Shown: in pieces, positions 22,940-33,460 of the stretch
Layout of the letters: every line of letters starts with the position of its first letter
How positions within the stretch are numbered: the first letter of the stretch is position 1
Assembly: GCA_013821425.1 (NCBI GenBank)
Contig: JACDGV010000007.1
Span: 36,292-100,291 of the forward strand
Reading direction: 5' to 3'
DNA from: Nitrosospira sp.
GTDB lineage: Bacteria; Pseudomonadota; Gammaproteobacteria; Burkholderiales; Nitrosomonadaceae
DNA: 64,000 bases
Made by a program: the position numbers and the translations under genes
Notes under the pieces: model-generated
The model's input: only the letters and a program-made list of their open reading frames with translations
Databases searched by the model: none
Told to the model about the DNA's origin: nothing

Positions 22940-24846
22940 GCCGCAGAGTAGAGCTTCGTAATCACCCCCGGGAACTACATCATTTCCGGTCGCGACTCGC
23001 GATCAGTGGCGGCTTCGTGCTGCTGCTGTTCTTCATACTGTTCGCCCGTTTCTTTTACTTGCAGGTATCAAAGGGAGAGCACTACCATACGCTGGCGGAA
23101 GCTAACCGTATATCCATCGCACCCATTGTTCCAAACCGCGGGCTGATCTTCGACCGCAATGGCGAAGTACTGGCGCATAACTACTCCGCTTACACTCTTG
23201 AAATCGTGCCGAGCAAGGTTGCCAACCTTGAGGCTCTTATCGATGAACTCTCTACTGTCATCGAAATAGGGGCCAGAGACCGCAAGCGATTCAGGAAACT
23301 GATGGACGAGAGCAAGAGATTCGAGAGCCTTCCCATCCGCACCCGCCTGTCCGACGTGGAGGTGGCCCGCCTCGCCGCGACCCGGTATCGTTTTCCCGGG
23401 GTGGAGATAAAGGCACGGTTGTTCCGCCAGTATCCAAGGGGAGAAAGCGCATCCCATGTGGTGGGCTATATCGGGCGCATTAATGATAAGGATCTGGAAC
23501 AGCTGGAGGCTGATGACGCCCTGGCCAACTATCGTGGCTCCCAATACATGGGCAAGATCGGTATCGAGCAGAGTTACGAAAAGGAATTGCACGGCATTAC
23601 CGGCTTCGAGGAAATGGAGACAGACGCTGCCGGAAGGGTAATACGGATCATATCCCGCACTCCGCCGGTTCCCGGTAATAACCTGACGTTATCGCTCGAC
23701 GCAAAGTTGCAGGATGTGGCGGAAAAAGCTTTCGGAGACAGGCGGGGCGCGCTGGTGGCTATTGAGCCGTCAACGGGGGACGTGCTGGCGTTCGTTAGCA
23801 AGCCGGGCTTCGATCTCAATCTTTTCGTCGACGGCATCGACTCGGAAAACTGGGATTTGCTGAACAACTCCATAGACAGACCCCTGAACAACCGGGCACT
23901 GCGGGGGCTGTATCCGCCGGGCTCCACATTCAAGCCATTTATGGCGCTGGCCGGCCTGGAACTCAACAAGAGGGGACTTCAGCACGCTATCAATGACCCT
24001 GGATATTTCAGCCTGCCCGGGAGCAAGCACCGCTTCCGCGACTGGAAGGTTGGGGGCCATGGCGTTGTCGATCTTCACAAGTCTCTGGTCGTGTCGTGCG
24101 ATACGTATTACTACGCGCTTGCCAACGATCTTGGTATTGACAACATCTTCAATTTTATCAGCCAGTTCGGCCTGGGACAGAAAACCGGTATCGACATTGA
24201 TGGCGAGGTTGCCGGACTGTTGCCGTCTCAAGAGTGGAAGATGAGGCGGCATAAGCAAAAATGGTATGCGGGCGACACCATCTCCGTCGGGATAGGGCAA
24301 GGCTACAATCTGACCACTCCGCTGCAACTGGCTTTTGCCACAGCGGTACTGGCTACCCAAGGCACGGCTTTCCGTCCGCATCTGGTTAAGAAGATCCTGA
24401 ATAACAATAATGAAGTCGTCCGCGAAATCGCCACGAAGCCGTTGTTCACACTCAACCTGAATCCGGCCAATATGGAAGCGGTACAGAATGCACTCGTAGA
24501 TGTGACCCGGCCTGGAGGCACCGCCGCGCTCGCCGGCGCTGGCGCCGCCTATACTTTCGCGGGCAAGACAGGCACTTCTCAAGTGGTGGGTATCAAGCAG
24601 GGAGAAAGATATGTGGAAGACAAAGTTCAGGAGCGCCATCGTGATCATGCGCTCTTCATCACCTACGCCCCGGTTGAAAACCCCCGCATCGCGCTGTCTG
24701 TACTAGTGGAAAATGGCGGACACGGCGGTGCGGCAGCCGCGCCGATCGCCCGGCTGGTGATGGATTATTACCTGCTCGGAAAGCTGCCTGAAGACGCGGC
24801 CGCAGAGATTGTCGGCCAGGTTGCCGAAGAAGACGAGCATGATTAA
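22936..24846 (+). CDS. mrdA: Penicillin-binding protein 2 (elongasome transpeptidase)
   Basis: 636-residue class B PBP that cross-links peptidoglycan during side-wall growth with RodA. The membrane anchor is at residues ~22-42. The pedestal domain holds NRGLIFDRNGEVLAHN. The transpeptidase motifs are STFK (Ser330, Lys333), SCD in VVSCDTYYYALA, and KTGTSQ (Lys544). The C-terminus overlaps the rodA start by 8 bases. The length and all three motifs are normal. Confidence 0.97.
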   Translation: MSRRVELRNHPRELHHFRSRLAISGGFVLLLFFILFARFFYLQVSKGEHYHTLAEANRISIAPIVPNRGLIFDRNGEVLAHNYSAYTLEIVPSKVANLEALIDELSTVIEIGARDRKRFRKLMDESKRFESLPIRTRLSDVEVARLAATRYRFPGVEIKARLFRQYPRGESASHVVGYIGRINDKDLEQLEADDALANYRGSQYMGKIGIEQSYEKELHGITGFEEMETDAAGRVIRIISRTPPVPGNNLTLSLDAKLQDVAEKAFGDRRGALVAIEPSTGDVLAFVSKPGFDLNLFVDGIDSENWDLLNNSIDRPLNNRALRGLYPPGSTFKPFMALAGLELNKRGLQHAINDPGYFSLPGSKHRFRDWKVGGHGVVDLHKSLVVSCDTYYYALANDLGIDNIFNFISQFGLGQKTGIDIDGEVAGLLPSQEWKMRRHKQKWYAGDTISVGIGQGYNLTTPLQLAFATAVLATQGTAFRPHLVKKILNNNNEVVREIATKPLFTLNLNPANMEAVQNALVDVTRPGGTAALAGAGAAYTFAGKTGTSQVVGIKQGERYVEDKVQERHRDHALFITYAPVENPRIALSVLVENGGHGGAAAAPIARLVMDYYLLGKLPEDAAAEIVGQVAEEDEHD

Positions 24847-25939
24847 ACCGCTGCCGCTATGGCACTACCTGACGCGTTATGTGGACGGTCTTCTGCTGAT
24901 CGGAATCCTGCTGCTGATGTTGACCGGCTTGTTCACACTGTATAGCGCGACCGACGCAAACGTCATCCGCGTCACGAACCAGGCACTTAATATGCTCGTG
25001 GCACTCGGCATCATGTGGCTTGTTGCCAACATTCCGCTGCAGCATATCATGCGCATTGCCTTACCTATCTACGTGACCGGCCTCCTGCTGCTCGTTGGCG
25101 TAGCGTTGTTCGGGGAGATAAATAATGGAGCGCGGCGCTGGCTGAACATAGGCGTGACCCGGATTCAGCCTTCCGAGTTGATGAAAATAGCGGTACCGCT
25201 GATGATGGCATGGTATTTCGACAAGCATGAGGCGACGCTGCGGCTGAGAGACTACGCGATCGCCACACTGCTGTTGCTGCTGCCGGTGGTTATGATCCTG
25301 CGCCAGCCAGACTTGGGTACCGCGTTATTGATTGCGTCGAGCGGTTTCTTCGTGCTCTTTCTTACCGGGCTGTCGTGGCGCATTATGGCCGCTCTATTTG
25401 TTGCTGGCGTGGGAAGCCTGCCGGTGATATGGTCCATAATGCACAATTACCAGCGACGGCGTGTCATAACGCTGCTTGATCCGACACAGGATGCGCTGGG
25501 AGCCGGTTACCATACCATTCAGTCCACCATCGCCATCGGATCGGGGGGGCTGCTTGGCAAGGGCTGGCAACAAGGAACTCAGGCTCACCTCGATTTTCTT
25601 CCGGAGAAGAGCACCGACTTTGTCTTTGCGGTATTTTCCGAGGAATTCGGACTGATTGGCAATTCATTGCTATTGCTGCTGTATCTGGCGGTAACAGCCC
25701 GCGGCATGATCATCGCCGCCAATGCCTCCACCCAGTTTACACGTCTTATAGCCGGTTCGATCACGCTCACATTTTCTACCTATGTATTCGTAAACATCGG
25801 CATGGTCATCGGCATCCTGCCCGTGGTTGGAGTCCCGTTGCCGCTGATCAGCTACGGCGGCACATCCATGGTGACAATGCTGCTGGGATTTGGTATTTTG
25901 ATGAGCATACAGATGCATCCCAAACTGGTGAAGACGTGA
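24839..25939 (+). CDS. rodA: Peptidoglycan glycosyltransferase RodA
   Basis: SEDS-family polymerase that builds glycan strands from lipid II with PBP2. About 366 residues and ten membrane segments. Typical features are NGARRWLNIG, QPSELMKIAVPLMMAWYF, the Asp in RQPDLGTAL, and the C-terminal GVPLPLISYGGTSM. The start is set at the ATG at 24839 (MIKPLPLWHYL), overlapping mrdA; an earlier ATG at 24809 would add 10 residues inside mrdA. Its stop overlaps the rlpA start (GTGA). Confidence 0.96.
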   Translation: MIKPLPLWHYLTRYVDGLLLIGILLLMLTGLFTLYSATDANVIRVTNQALNMLVALGIMWLVANIPLQHIMRIALPIYVTGLLLLVGVALFGEINNGARRWLNIGVTRIQPSELMKIAVPLMMAWYFDKHEATLRLRDYAIATLLLLLPVVMILRQPDLGTALLIASSGFFVLFLTGLSWRIMAALFVAGVGSLPVIWSIMHNYQRRRVITLLDPTQDALGAGYHTIQSTIAIGSGGLLGKGWQQGTQAHLDFLPEKSTDFVFAVFSEEFGLIGNSLLLLLYLAVTARGMIIAANASTQFTRLIAGSITLTFSTYVFVNIGMVIGILPVVGVPLPLISYGGTSMVTMLLGFGILMSIQMHPKLVKT

Positions 25940-27000
25940 GCAACCTCAATTCGTATCCCGTCAGCGTGTCACATTTCTGGTCCGCTAACTCGTTACCACT
26001 CTCGCGGCTCGCGGGGCTGGCTCTCCTCATGCTTGCGGCTGGTTGCGGCAGCGTACTGAAACGCGATACCCCGGGGAAAATCACCTTACCCCCGGCAACA
26101 TCGGGCGCGGAAAAAAGAGGCGCCTATTATCTCGACGATGGCCCCGGAGATAATCCACCGGCGGATATGGCCTCCATTCCCGATGCCGTTCCGCGTGATG
26201 AACCGCTACGCCCGGCCAATATGCGGCCTTACGTTGCGCTAGGAAAAACCTTCACGCCGATGACCGCCCTCGAATCGTATAGGGAACGCGGAATCGCTTC
26301 CTGGTACGGCCGCCGTTATCACGGGCAGAAAACCGCTACCGGTGAAGTGTACGACATGTACGGCATGACTGCCGCGCATCCCATCCTCCCATTGCCCAGC
26401 TATGTCCGCGTCACCAACATCGGTAACGGGAAGTCCGTGGTAGTCCGCGTCAATGATCGCGGGCCCTTCCTTTCAGAACGCCTCATCGACCTCTCCTACA
26501 CCGCTGCCTACAAGCTGGATGTACTGGCTGGCGGCAGCGCCTGGGTGGAAGTTGAAACCATCCTGCCGGGTACAGAGCCCCCAATGCAGGTGGCGGCCGC
26601 GCCCGCTTCTTCTTTCGGACACGCCCGGGAAAACGAAAGCGCGCCGCTTTCTTTCGCAGTGGAACAACAGGAATCCGGGCCCAGACCGGAACTGTTCGAA
26701 GCTGGCTACCCGCCGGAGCAATCCGACGCGCAGATTTCCAGTGCCGTCGATACGGCCAGCACCACCGCCGGCGGAATCTACCTGCAACTGGGAGCGTTCA
26801 GTGCCTACGATAATGCCGATAATTTTCTCGCCCGTCTGCGCAACGAATTTCCCTCGATCGAAGTCCTCCTTGGCATCGTCGCGAAAGACGGCTTGTTCAA
26901 GGTCCATGCAGGGCCTTATCCCGACCATGCTGTTGCCAGGCAGGCAGCCGATAGGATCGCACAGAGCCTTTCCATTAAACCGATGCTGCTGGTGCGCTGA
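25936..27000 (+). CDS. rlpA: Septal ring lytic transglycosylase RlpA
   Basis: 354-residue outer-membrane lipoprotein that cleaves denuded glycan strands. The signal peptide ends in a lipobox (LAAGC, Cys37). The double-psi beta-barrel domain spans residues ~115-205 (ASWYGRRYHGQKTATGE, VRVNDRGPF). A low-complexity linker follows. A C-terminal SPOR domain (~275-350, YLQLGAFSAYDNADNF, FKVHAGPY) binds denuded peptidoglycan at the septum. GTG start overlapping the rodA stop. Last gene of the rod-shape operon. Confidence 0.95.
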   Translation: MSNLNSYPVSVSHFWSANSLPLSRLAGLALLMLAAGCGSVLKRDTPGKITLPPATSGAEKRGAYYLDDGPGDNPPADMASIPDAVPRDEPLRPANMRPYVALGKTFTPMTALESYRERGIASWYGRRYHGQKTATGEVYDMYGMTAAHPILPLPSYVRVTNIGNGKSVVVRVNDRGPFLSERLIDLSYTAAYKLDVLAGGSAWVEVETILPGTEPPMQVAAAPASSFGHARENESAPLSFAVEQQESGPRPELFEAGYPPEQSDAQISSAVDTASTTAGGIYLQLGAFSAYDNADNFLARLRNEFPSIEVLLGIVAKDGLFKVHAGPYPDHAVARQAADRIAQSLSIKPMLLVR

Positions 27001-27157
27001 TGGGTCGCAGGAGGTAAACAAAACTATCAGCCATTGGTATGCAAGCCGGCATGGCAGTGGAGGGGAGAGACCTGGGGTGGATAGCCAAATTCACGCGCCC
27101 TTGATAGAATCGGCCCTTCTCCTCATTTAATTCAGTCATTACAATTCAGGAATAATT

Positions 27158-28399
27158 ATGACCGCACACTTCGGCCCAGCCAAAAAAATCAGCACATTCT
27201 ATCCTCCGCAACGCGTCCTGATGGGGCCGGGGCCGTCGGATACCCATCCGCGCGTGCTGTCCGCCATGGCGCGGCCCACGCTGGGCCATCTTGATCCAGT
27301 GTTCACGGATATGATGGAGGAACTGAAAAGCCTGCTGCGCTATGTCTTTCAGACATCCAACCTGCTGACTTTTCCCGTTTCCGGACCTGGCTCGGTCGGC
27401 ATGGAAATGTGCTTTGTCAATATGGTCAATCCGGGTGATAAGGTGATCGTATGCAGGAACGGGGTATTCGGTGGACGCATGATCGAGAATGTAGAACGGT
27501 GCGGGGGCACTGCGGTGATAGTGGAAGACAAGTGGGGCGCACCGGTCGATCCGCAGAAAGTGGAAGACGCACTGAAACGCAATTCCGATGCAAGGATTGT
27601 CGCGTTTGTTCATGCGGAGACATCCACCGGTGCATTGTCAGACGCAAAAACGCTTTGCGAGATTGCTCATCGCCACGACTGCCTCACCATTGTCGATACG
27701 GTCACCTCACTGGGCGGTTCTCAGCTGAAGGTTGACGAATGGAAGATCGACGCAATTTACTCCGGTAGCCAGAAGTGCCTTTCGTGCCCGCCCGGTCTGT
27801 CCCCCATCAGCTTTTCGGATCGCGTGGTGGACCTGGTCAAGAACCGTAAAGGAAAGGTTCAAAGCTGGTTCATGGACTTGAACCTGCTGCTGGGGTATTG
27901 GGGAACGACTCGCACATATCATCACACCGCTCCCACAAACGCGCTATATGCATTGCACGAATCGCTGGTGATGCTTTACGAGGAGGGTCTGGAACATTCG
28001 TGGGCACGTCACCAGCGCAACCATATGGCACTGAAGGCGGGGCTCGAAACCCTCGGCATTGAGTATCTGGTAGAAGAGAAAGCCCGCCTGCCGCAGTTGA
28101 ATTCAGTGCATGTCCCGGAGGGTATCGATGAGAAGGAAGTGCGCCGCAGGTTACTCTCCGACTATAGCCTCGAAATCGGGGCAGGCCTGGGTGACTTGTC
28201 GGGCAGAATCTGGCGTTTCGGCCTGATGGGCTACTCGAGCAGAATGGAAAATGTCATGCTTTGTTTGGGCGCGCTGGAAACGGTATTGTCCGATATGGGC
28301 ATGAAGATCGACCATGGAACGGCAGAATCCGCAGCTCATCACGCTTATGCGGCCAATCCTCTGCCGGTCGAAAGCAAGGCTGCCGCGAAAGCGGCTTGA
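27158..28399 (+). CDS. Class V aminotransferase (alanine/serine-glyoxylate aminotransferase)
   Basis: A 413-residue PLP enzyme. PLP lysine is Lys206 in [15 protein letters not shown], and [21 protein letters not shown] and [14 protein letters not shown] are signature segments. Homologues transfer an amino group from alanine or serine to glyoxylate, giving glycine. That would suit removal of glyoxylate derived from RuBisCO oxygenation in an autotroph, and glcF lies elsewhere in the window. The donor (Ala or Ser) is not decided. The C-terminal ~25 residues are Ala-rich and non-conserved. RBS AGGAATAATT is weak. Confidence 0.9.
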   Translation: MTAHFGPAKKISTFYPPQRVLMGPGPSDTHPRVLSAMARPTLGHLDPVFTDMMEELKSLLRYVFQTSNLLTFPVSGPGSVGMEMCFVNMVNPGDKVIVCRNGVFGGRMIENVERCGGTAVIVEDKWGAPVDPQKVEDALKRNSDARIVAFVHAETSTGALSDAKTLCEIAHRHDCLTIVDTVTSLGGSQLKVDEWKIDAIYSGSQKCLSCPPGLSPISFSDRVVDLVKNRKGKVQSWFMDLNLLLGYWGTTRTYHHTAPTNALYALHESLVMLYEEGLEHSWARHQRNHMALKAGLETLGIEYLVEEKARLPQLNSVHVPEGIDEKEVRRRLLSDYSLEIGAGLGDLSGRIWRFGLMGYSSRMENVMLCLGALETVLSDMGMKIDHGTAESAAHHAYAANPLPVESKAAAKAA

Positions 28400-28775
28400 G
28401 TTAATCTTCAGAAGCCCCTGCCGAAGGAAGACGCAGCGCAACCCCATCCGCGCACCCCACCGATTAATAGGGTGCGCGCCCAAGGTCTCTGCCGCCAGTC
28501 AAGCTTCTCACCCTCCAAATTAAATTCCCCTTCAAATGCGGGGGAAAGAAAATCGATTATCCCGGCGTTGCAGGAATGCGGCTGTTGAGTGCGCTCATTC
28601 CACTCTGGATGTGCGTCCGAGGAAAAGGCGACTGGCCCGCGCTTGAGGCGCCATCTCATACCATGTCAGGATAATGATACGCAGCGATGAGCTATTTCCG
28701 AGGGCAGTGCGAAAGCGCAGCGCAAGCGAAGAAGGCAACAGTGACAAACTGAGGAACCGGCACGAAGGTGGCAAG
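28400..28775. other. Intergenic stretch between convergent genes
   Basis: 376 bases between the aminotransferase and metF stops. It holds a perfect hairpin (28449-28478, listed separately). No supported gene was seen in the rest. Confidence 0.6.
28449..28478. terminator. Perfect 9-bp hairpin downstream of the aminotransferase
   Basis: CGCGCACCC (28449-28457) pairs with GGGTGCGCG (28470-28478) around a 12-base loop. No T-run follows on either strand, so it may end transcription inefficiently, protect the mRNA 3' end, or be a protein site. Confidence 0.45.
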
Positions 28776-29621
28776 TCATAACCCCAGCCGTTGCCAGATG
28801 GTGGTTGTCAACCCCGCCGAGTTTAGCGTGTAAAAATGCAATCCCGGGGCACCGGCGTTCAGGAGGCGATCACACAAATCGGTTACGATATCCAACCCGA
28901 ATGCGCGTATTGACGCGCTGTCGTCGCCATAACCTTCCAGCCGTTTTCTGATCCAGCGCGGTATTTCTGCGCCACATGCGTCCGAGAACCTCGCCAGCTG
29001 GGAAAATTTATTGATCGGCATGATGCCCGGGACGATAGGGATATTTATACCCATTGCTTCGCAGGCGTCAACGAAACTGAAGTAGGCATCTGGATTGTAG
29101 AAATACTGGGTAATGACGGAATTCGCTCCTGCCTCGATCTTGCGTTTGAAGTTGCGCAAATCTTCCTGTGCGGAACTGGCTTGAGGATGGTATTCCGGGT
29201 ACGAAGCGACTTCGAGATGGAACGTATCGCCAAACTCCTTGCGGATGAACGCCACAAGCTCATTCGCATAACGGAATTCGCCCCCCTGCGCCATCCCCGA
29301 AGGCAGATCCCCCCGCAATGCTACGATATGGCGGATGCCGGAGTCGCGATATTGTTGCAATATAGCCCGGATATTTTCACTGGTGGCGCCGATACAGGAA
29401 AGATGGGGCGCAGCCGCGTATCCCTCTGCCTGAATCTCCAGCACCGTCTCGAGGGTGCGGTCACGTGTCGACCCACCGGCGCCGAAAGTCACGGAAAAAA
29501 ATTTGGGGTTGAGTTGCGCCAACTGCCTGCGGGTAGCCCGCAGCTTCTCGAGTCCCTCCGGCGTTTGTGGCGGAAAAAACTCGAAGCTGAAGTTGGGGGC
29601 GAATTTTTTTTGCGATTCCAT
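28776..29621 (-). CDS. metF: 5,10-methylenetetrahydrofolate reductase
   Basis: 281-residue FAD enzyme that makes 5-methyl-THF for methionine synthase. Typical parts are SFEFFPPQTPEGLEKL (catalytic Glu in strand 1), FSVTFGAGGSTRDRT, HIVALRGDLP and the flavin-binding ITQYFYNPDAYF. It lies 76 bases downstream of ahcY on the same strand, as in other SAH-riboswitch operons. It would be induced together with ahcY. Confidence 0.96.
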   Translation of the reverse strand: MESQKKFAPNFSFEFFPPQTPEGLEKLRATRRQLAQLNPKFFSVTFGAGGSTRDRTLETVLEIQAEGYAAAPHLSCIGATSENIRAILQQYRDSGIRHIVALRGDLPSGMAQGGEFRYANELVAFIRKEFGDTFHLEVASYPEYHPQASSAQEDLRNFKRKIEAGANSVITQYFYNPDAYFSFVDACEAMGINIPIVPGIMPINKFSQLARFSDACGAEIPRWIRKRLEGYGDDSASIRAFGLDIVTDLCDRLLNAGAPGLHFYTLNSAGLTTTIWQRLGL

Positions 29622-29697
29622 CTTTACAGCCAGACATGGAGAAAACCGGCATCGGTCCGCCTCTTAAGTTTTCTCCGAGCACCTCCAAACCTGAGAA

Positions 29698-31167
29698 TCA
29701 GTACCGATATATTGCGGGCTTGTACGGTCCGTTTTTATCCAGGTTTAGGTAGTTCGCCTGTTCTCCAGTCAACTCCGTGAGTTTGACACCTAGCTTTCCA
29801 ATGTGCAGGCGTGCTACTTTTTCATCCAGATGCTTGGGCAGCACATAGACATTCTTCTGGTAGCTCGCGCCGTTTTGCCAAAGCTCCATCTGGGCCAATA
29901 CCTGATTGGTGAATGAACTGGACATGACAAAGGAGGGATGTCCGGTACCACAACCCAGGTTCACCAGACGGCCCTTTGCAAGCACGATGATGCGCCGGCC
30001 CGTAGGAAAAATAACATGGTCCACCTGCGGCTTGATGTTTTCCCATTGGTAGTTCTGGATGGAAGCAATATCTATTTCCGAATCAAAATGGCCAATGTTG
30101 CAAACAATCGCCTGGTCCTTCATCCTTAGCATATGGTCGTGGGTGATGACTCGAAGATTCCCGGTGGCAGTGACGAAAATATCAGCCTGATCGCAGACGT
30201 CGTCCATGGTAACGACCCGATAGCCTTCCATCGCCGCTTGCAACGCACAAATGGGGTCGATTTCCGTTATCCATACGGTTGCTCCCAAGCCCCGCAGTGA
30301 CTGGGCACAGCCCTTGCCCACATCACCATAGCCGCAAACCAGCGCGATCTTTCCGGCAATCATGACATCGGTCGCGCGCTTGATGCCGTCAACCAGCGAT
30401 TCGCGGCAGCCGTAAAGGTTATCGAATTTCGACTTGGTTACCGAATCGTTAACGTTAAAGGCCGGAAACGGCAATTCACCCGCTTTCTGCATTTCGTACA
30501 GACGGTGCACGCCGGTAGTGGTTTCCTCCGTTACGCCGCGGATACGGGCTAATTTGGCGGAATACCACCCGGGACTGGTACTCAGTCGTTTCCGGATCGC
30601 CGCAAACAGGGCGTATTCCTCCTCATTGGTGGGATTGGCTACAACTGAGGAGTCTTTCTCTGCGCTGCTGCCGAGGATGATCAGTAGCGTGGCGTCGCCG
30701 CCATCGTCCAGAATCATGTTCGGAGCATTATCTTCAGCAGACGAACCGGAACCGGGCCATTCGAAGATACGGTGAGTAAAGCTCCAGTAATCTTCCAGAG
30801 ACTCGCCCTTGTAGGCAAATACCGGGATGCCTTCCGCCACCATGGCTGCCGCGGCATGATCCTGGGTGGAGAATATATTGCACGAGGCCCAGCGCACCTC
30901 CGCACCCAACTTGATCAGCGTCTCGATCAAGACGGCCGTCTGAATGGTCATGTGCAGGGAACCGGCAATGCGCGCGCCGGCCAGCGGGCGGGCGGCTCCG
31001 TACTCCTCACGCAGCGCCATCAGGCCGGGCATTTCGGTTTCGGCAATGGCGATTTCCTTGCGTCCCCAAACCGCTAGGGACATGTCGGCGACTTTATAAT
31101 CGGTAAATTCGGTATCCATACGTCCAGAGGCGGACGCGACGGACGCGGGGCTAAGCACAGCGTTCAT
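29698..31167 (-). CDS. ahcY: S-adenosylhomocysteine hydrolase
   Basis: Hydrolyses SAH to adenosine and homocysteine, relieving product inhibition of methyltransferases. 489 residues, the bacterial long form. The NAD site is [38 protein letters not shown] and the C-terminal KPAIYRY are family hallmarks. ATG preceded by AGGAG (31175-31179). An SAH riboswitch lies directly upstream. Flanked by metK and metF, so the gene order completes the methyl cycle except for methionine synthase. Confidence 0.98.
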   Translation of the reverse strand: MNAVLSPASVASASGRMDTEFTDYKVADMSLAVWGRKEIAIAETEMPGLMALREEYGAARPLAGARIAGSLHMTIQTAVLIETLIKLGAEVRWASCNIFSTQDHAAAAMVAEGIPVFAYKGESLEDYWSFTHRIFEWPGSGSSAEDNAPNMILDDGGDATLLIILGSSAEKDSSVVANPTNEEEYALFAAIRKRLSTSPGWYSAKLARIRGVTEETTTGVHRLYEMQKAGELPFPAFNVNDSVTKSKFDNLYGCRESLVDGIKRATDVMIAGKIALVCGYGDVGKGCAQSLRGLGATVWITEIDPICALQAAMEGYRVVTMDDVCDQADIFVTATGNLRVITHDHMLRMKDQAIVCNIGHFDSEIDIASIQNYQWENIKPQVDHVIFPTGRRIIVLAKGRLVNLGCGTGHPSFVMSSSFTNQVLAQMELWQNGASYQKNVYVLPKHLDEKVARLHIGKLGVKLTELTGEQANYLNLDKNGPYKPAIYRY

Positions 31168-31187
31168 GTGTTGTCTCCTGAAAATGA

Positions 31188-31256
31188 ACGAGCGCCGTTG
31201 TTACGATTCTCCCCGGCCGAGCCTCGCGGGACTTGCCCGTTGCAGCGCTCCTCGAC
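31188..31256 (-). promoter_or_regulatory. SAH riboswitch (ahcY element)
   Basis: Minus-strand leader between the metK stop and the ahcY start. It contains the conserved SAH-aptamer blocks in order: GAGGAGCGCTGCAACGGG (31253-31236), CCCGCGAGGCTCGG (ending near 31217) and AACGGCGCTC (31199-31190). GAGCGC near the 5' side pairs with GCGCTC at the 3' side, and GGGC..GTCCC gives the internal stem. It ends ~10 bases before the AGGAG of ahcY, so SAH binding could expose the ribosome site or prevent termination. Known members switch expression on when SAH rises. Confidence 0.9.
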
Positions 31257-31285
31257 TGGGGAGGGGTTGAAACGATACGTAAAAC

Positions 31286-32488
31286 TTAAACCTGCAGACT
31301 CGCTATTGTCTCTTTCTCGAGCGTTTCTATTCCGGCGTCGGCGCTCAATTGCGCCGCTTTATCGGTAGCTTCCCAGGTAAATTCCGGTTCGTCGCGCCCG
31401 AAATGGCCATATGCTGCGGTTTTCTGGTAAATTGGACGTAGCAGGTTAAGGGCGTGAATAATAGCACGGGGACGCAGATCAAAATGGCGCTCGATCAGCT
31501 GGACGATTCTTTCGTCAGCGATTTTTCCCGTTCCGAACGTTTCGACCATCAACGACACGGGGCGTGCAACGCCGATGGCGTAGGCTATCTGCACTTCGCA
31601 CTTGCTGGCAAGGCCCGCAGCGACGATATTCTTGGCAACATAACGACCGGCATAAGCTGCGGAACGGTCCACTTTGGAGGGGTCCTTGCCCGAGAAAGCG
31701 CCGCCGCCGTGATGCGCGGTACCGCCATACGTGTCAACGATGATCTTGCGGCCGGTTAAACCACAGTCTCCCATCGGCCCGCCCACGACGAAGCGTCCCG
31801 TAGGATTGATGAGGTAACGGGTTTCCCCCTTCAACATTCTCCTGGGAAGAACCGGCTTGACGATTTCCTCGATTACCGCCTCGCTCAACTGGGCGTGCGA
31901 AATATCCGGATGATGCTGGGTCGATATCACAACAGTTTCGATTCGTTGCGGCTTGCCGTTCCGGTAGCGCACCGATACCTGCGACTTTGCATCCGGGCGT
32001 AGCCACGGCAGGCGGCCGTCCTTTCTAAGTTCCGCCTGCCGTTCCATCAGACGATGGGCATAGTAAATCGGCATCGGCATCAATTGCGGGGTTTCGTCGC
32101 AGGCGTAGCCGAACATCAGTCCCTGGTCTCCGGCTCCCTGATCCATTTCCTCTTCTTTGTTGCGGTTGACCCCCTGGGCAATATCAGGGGATTGCTTATT
32201 GAAGGCGGTCAGCACCGCGCAGGTTCGGTAATCAAATCCGATATCGGAACTGCTGTATCCAATACGCTTGACTGCCGCTCGCGCGATTTGCATATAGTCG
32301 ACGTTGGCTTGAGTGGTTATTTCGCCCGACATCACGATCAGGCCTGTACTGCAGAGCGTCTCGCAGGCTACCCGCGCGTTTGGATCCTGAGCCAGGATCG
32401 CGTCCAGGATCGAATCAGAAATCTGATCGGCCACCTTGTCTGGATGGCCTTCGGAAACGGATTCGGAAGTAAAAAGATATTCGTTCAT
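31286..32488 (-). CDS. metK: S-adenosylmethionine synthetase
   Basis: Makes SAM from methionine and ATP. About 400 residues from the chosen ATG at 32488 ([18 protein letters not shown]). An earlier in-frame start at 32533 adds 15 atypical residues. Signatures are [12 protein letters not shown] and [25 protein letters not shown] precedes the ATG. Upstream of the riboswitch-controlled ahcY-metF on the same strand and divergent from dapF. Confidence 0.97.
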   Translation of the reverse strand: MNEYLFTSESVSEGHPDKVADQISDSILDAILAQDPNARVACETLCSTGLIVMSGEITTQANVDYMQIARAAVKRIGYSSSDIGFDYRTCAVLTAFNKQSPDIAQGVNRNKEEEMDQGAGDQGLMFGYACDETPQLMPMPIYYAHRLMERQAELRKDGRLPWLRPDAKSQVSVRYRNGKPQRIETVVISTQHHPDISHAQLSEAVIEEIVKPVLPRRMLKGETRYLINPTGRFVVGGPMGDCGLTGRKIIVDTYGGTAHHGGGAFSGKDPSKVDRSAAYAGRYVAKNIVAAGLASKCEVQIAYAIGVARPVSLMVETFGTGKIADERIVQLIERHFDLRPRAIIHALNLLRPIYQKTAAYGHFGRDEPEFTWEATDKAAQLSADAGIETLEKETIASLQV

Positions 32489-32613
32489 GTTCCCCCATCC
32501 GCTTATAGTCTGAAAAGACCTGTAGAATACCAAATTAAGCGCGGCTTAAGAAGACGAATAACGGTGTATATAGCTTTCAGTTCCGCGCCGCGTTCCCCCC
32601 GGACGGCCCATCC

Positions 32614-33441
32614 ATGAAATTCAAGTTCACCAAAATGCACGGCCTGGGCAACGATTTTATTGTCATTGACGCTGTAAACCAGCGGATTTCTCTCGACCCG
32701 CAACAGTTGCGGCGGCTTGCTGACCGTCACGTCGGTATTGGCTGCGACCAGATCCTGCTAATAGAAGCAGCGGAAGGCGAAGCGGATTTTCGTTATCGGA
32801 TTTTCAATGCCGATGGCGGTGAAGTAGAGCAGTGCGGCAACGGGGCGCGCTGTTTTGTCCGCTACGTGCACGATCACGAAATGACAACGAAAAGGGAAAT
32901 TCGGGTTGAGACCCTTGGCGGCCCTATCATTCCGAGACTGGAAAGCAACGGTGAAGTAACCGTCAATATGGGAGTGCCGAGATTTGAACCGTCCGAAATT
33001 CCCTTTATCGCTGAAGCGCGCGCCCCGACCTATCTACTCGACATGGGCGATAAAAAGGTGGAAATCAGTGCGCTATCCCTCGGCAACCCTCATGCTGTGC
33101 AATTGGTGCCAGACATCGATTACGCCCCGGTATTGACGGAAGGCGCGCTGATCGAACGGCATCCTCGTTTTCCACAACGAGTGAACGCCGGATATATGCA
33201 GGTGGTGGATAAACATCGCATCCGGCTGCGGGTATATGAGCGCGGCACGGGTGAAACGCTCGCGTGCGGAACCGGCGCATGTGCGGCAGTAGTGGCGGGC
33301 ATACAGCGGGGGCTGCTGGCGCCGTCCGTGAAGGTCGGCTTTGCGGCCGGCGAGCTGGTCATACGCTGGGAAGGTGAAGATCAACCGGTCTGGATGACCG
33401 GACCGGCAGCCACGGTGTTTGACGGAGAGATTGATTTATAG
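32614..33441 (+). CDS. dapF: Diaminopimelate epimerase
   Basis: Converts LL- to meso-diaminopimelate for lysine and peptidoglycan. 275 residues. The two catalytic cysteines are Cys74 ([10 protein letters not shown]) and Cys218 ([10 protein letters not shown]). The start is [18 protein letters not shown], as in homologues. First of dapF-DUF484-xerC, a conserved proteobacterial order; 19 bases to the next start. Confidence 0.97.
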   Translation: MKFKFTKMHGLGNDFIVIDAVNQRISLDPQQLRRLADRHVGIGCDQILLIEAAEGEADFRYRIFNADGGEVEQCGNGARCFVRYVHDHEMTTKREIRVETLGGPIIPRLESNGEVTVNMGVPRFEPSEIPFIAEARAPTYLLDMGDKKVEISALSLGNPHAVQLVPDIDYAPVLTEGALIERHPRFPQRVNAGYMQVVDKHRIRLRVYERGTGETLACGTGACAAVVAGIQRGLLAPSVKVGFAAGELVIRWEGEDQPVWMTGPAATVFDGEIDL

Positions 33442-33460
33442 AATAAGACGGGAAACCACT

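Noticed and set aside
32489..32613. Possible SAM riboswitch in the metK leader
   Set aside because: I looked for conserved SAM-aptamer elements upstream of metK and saw none.
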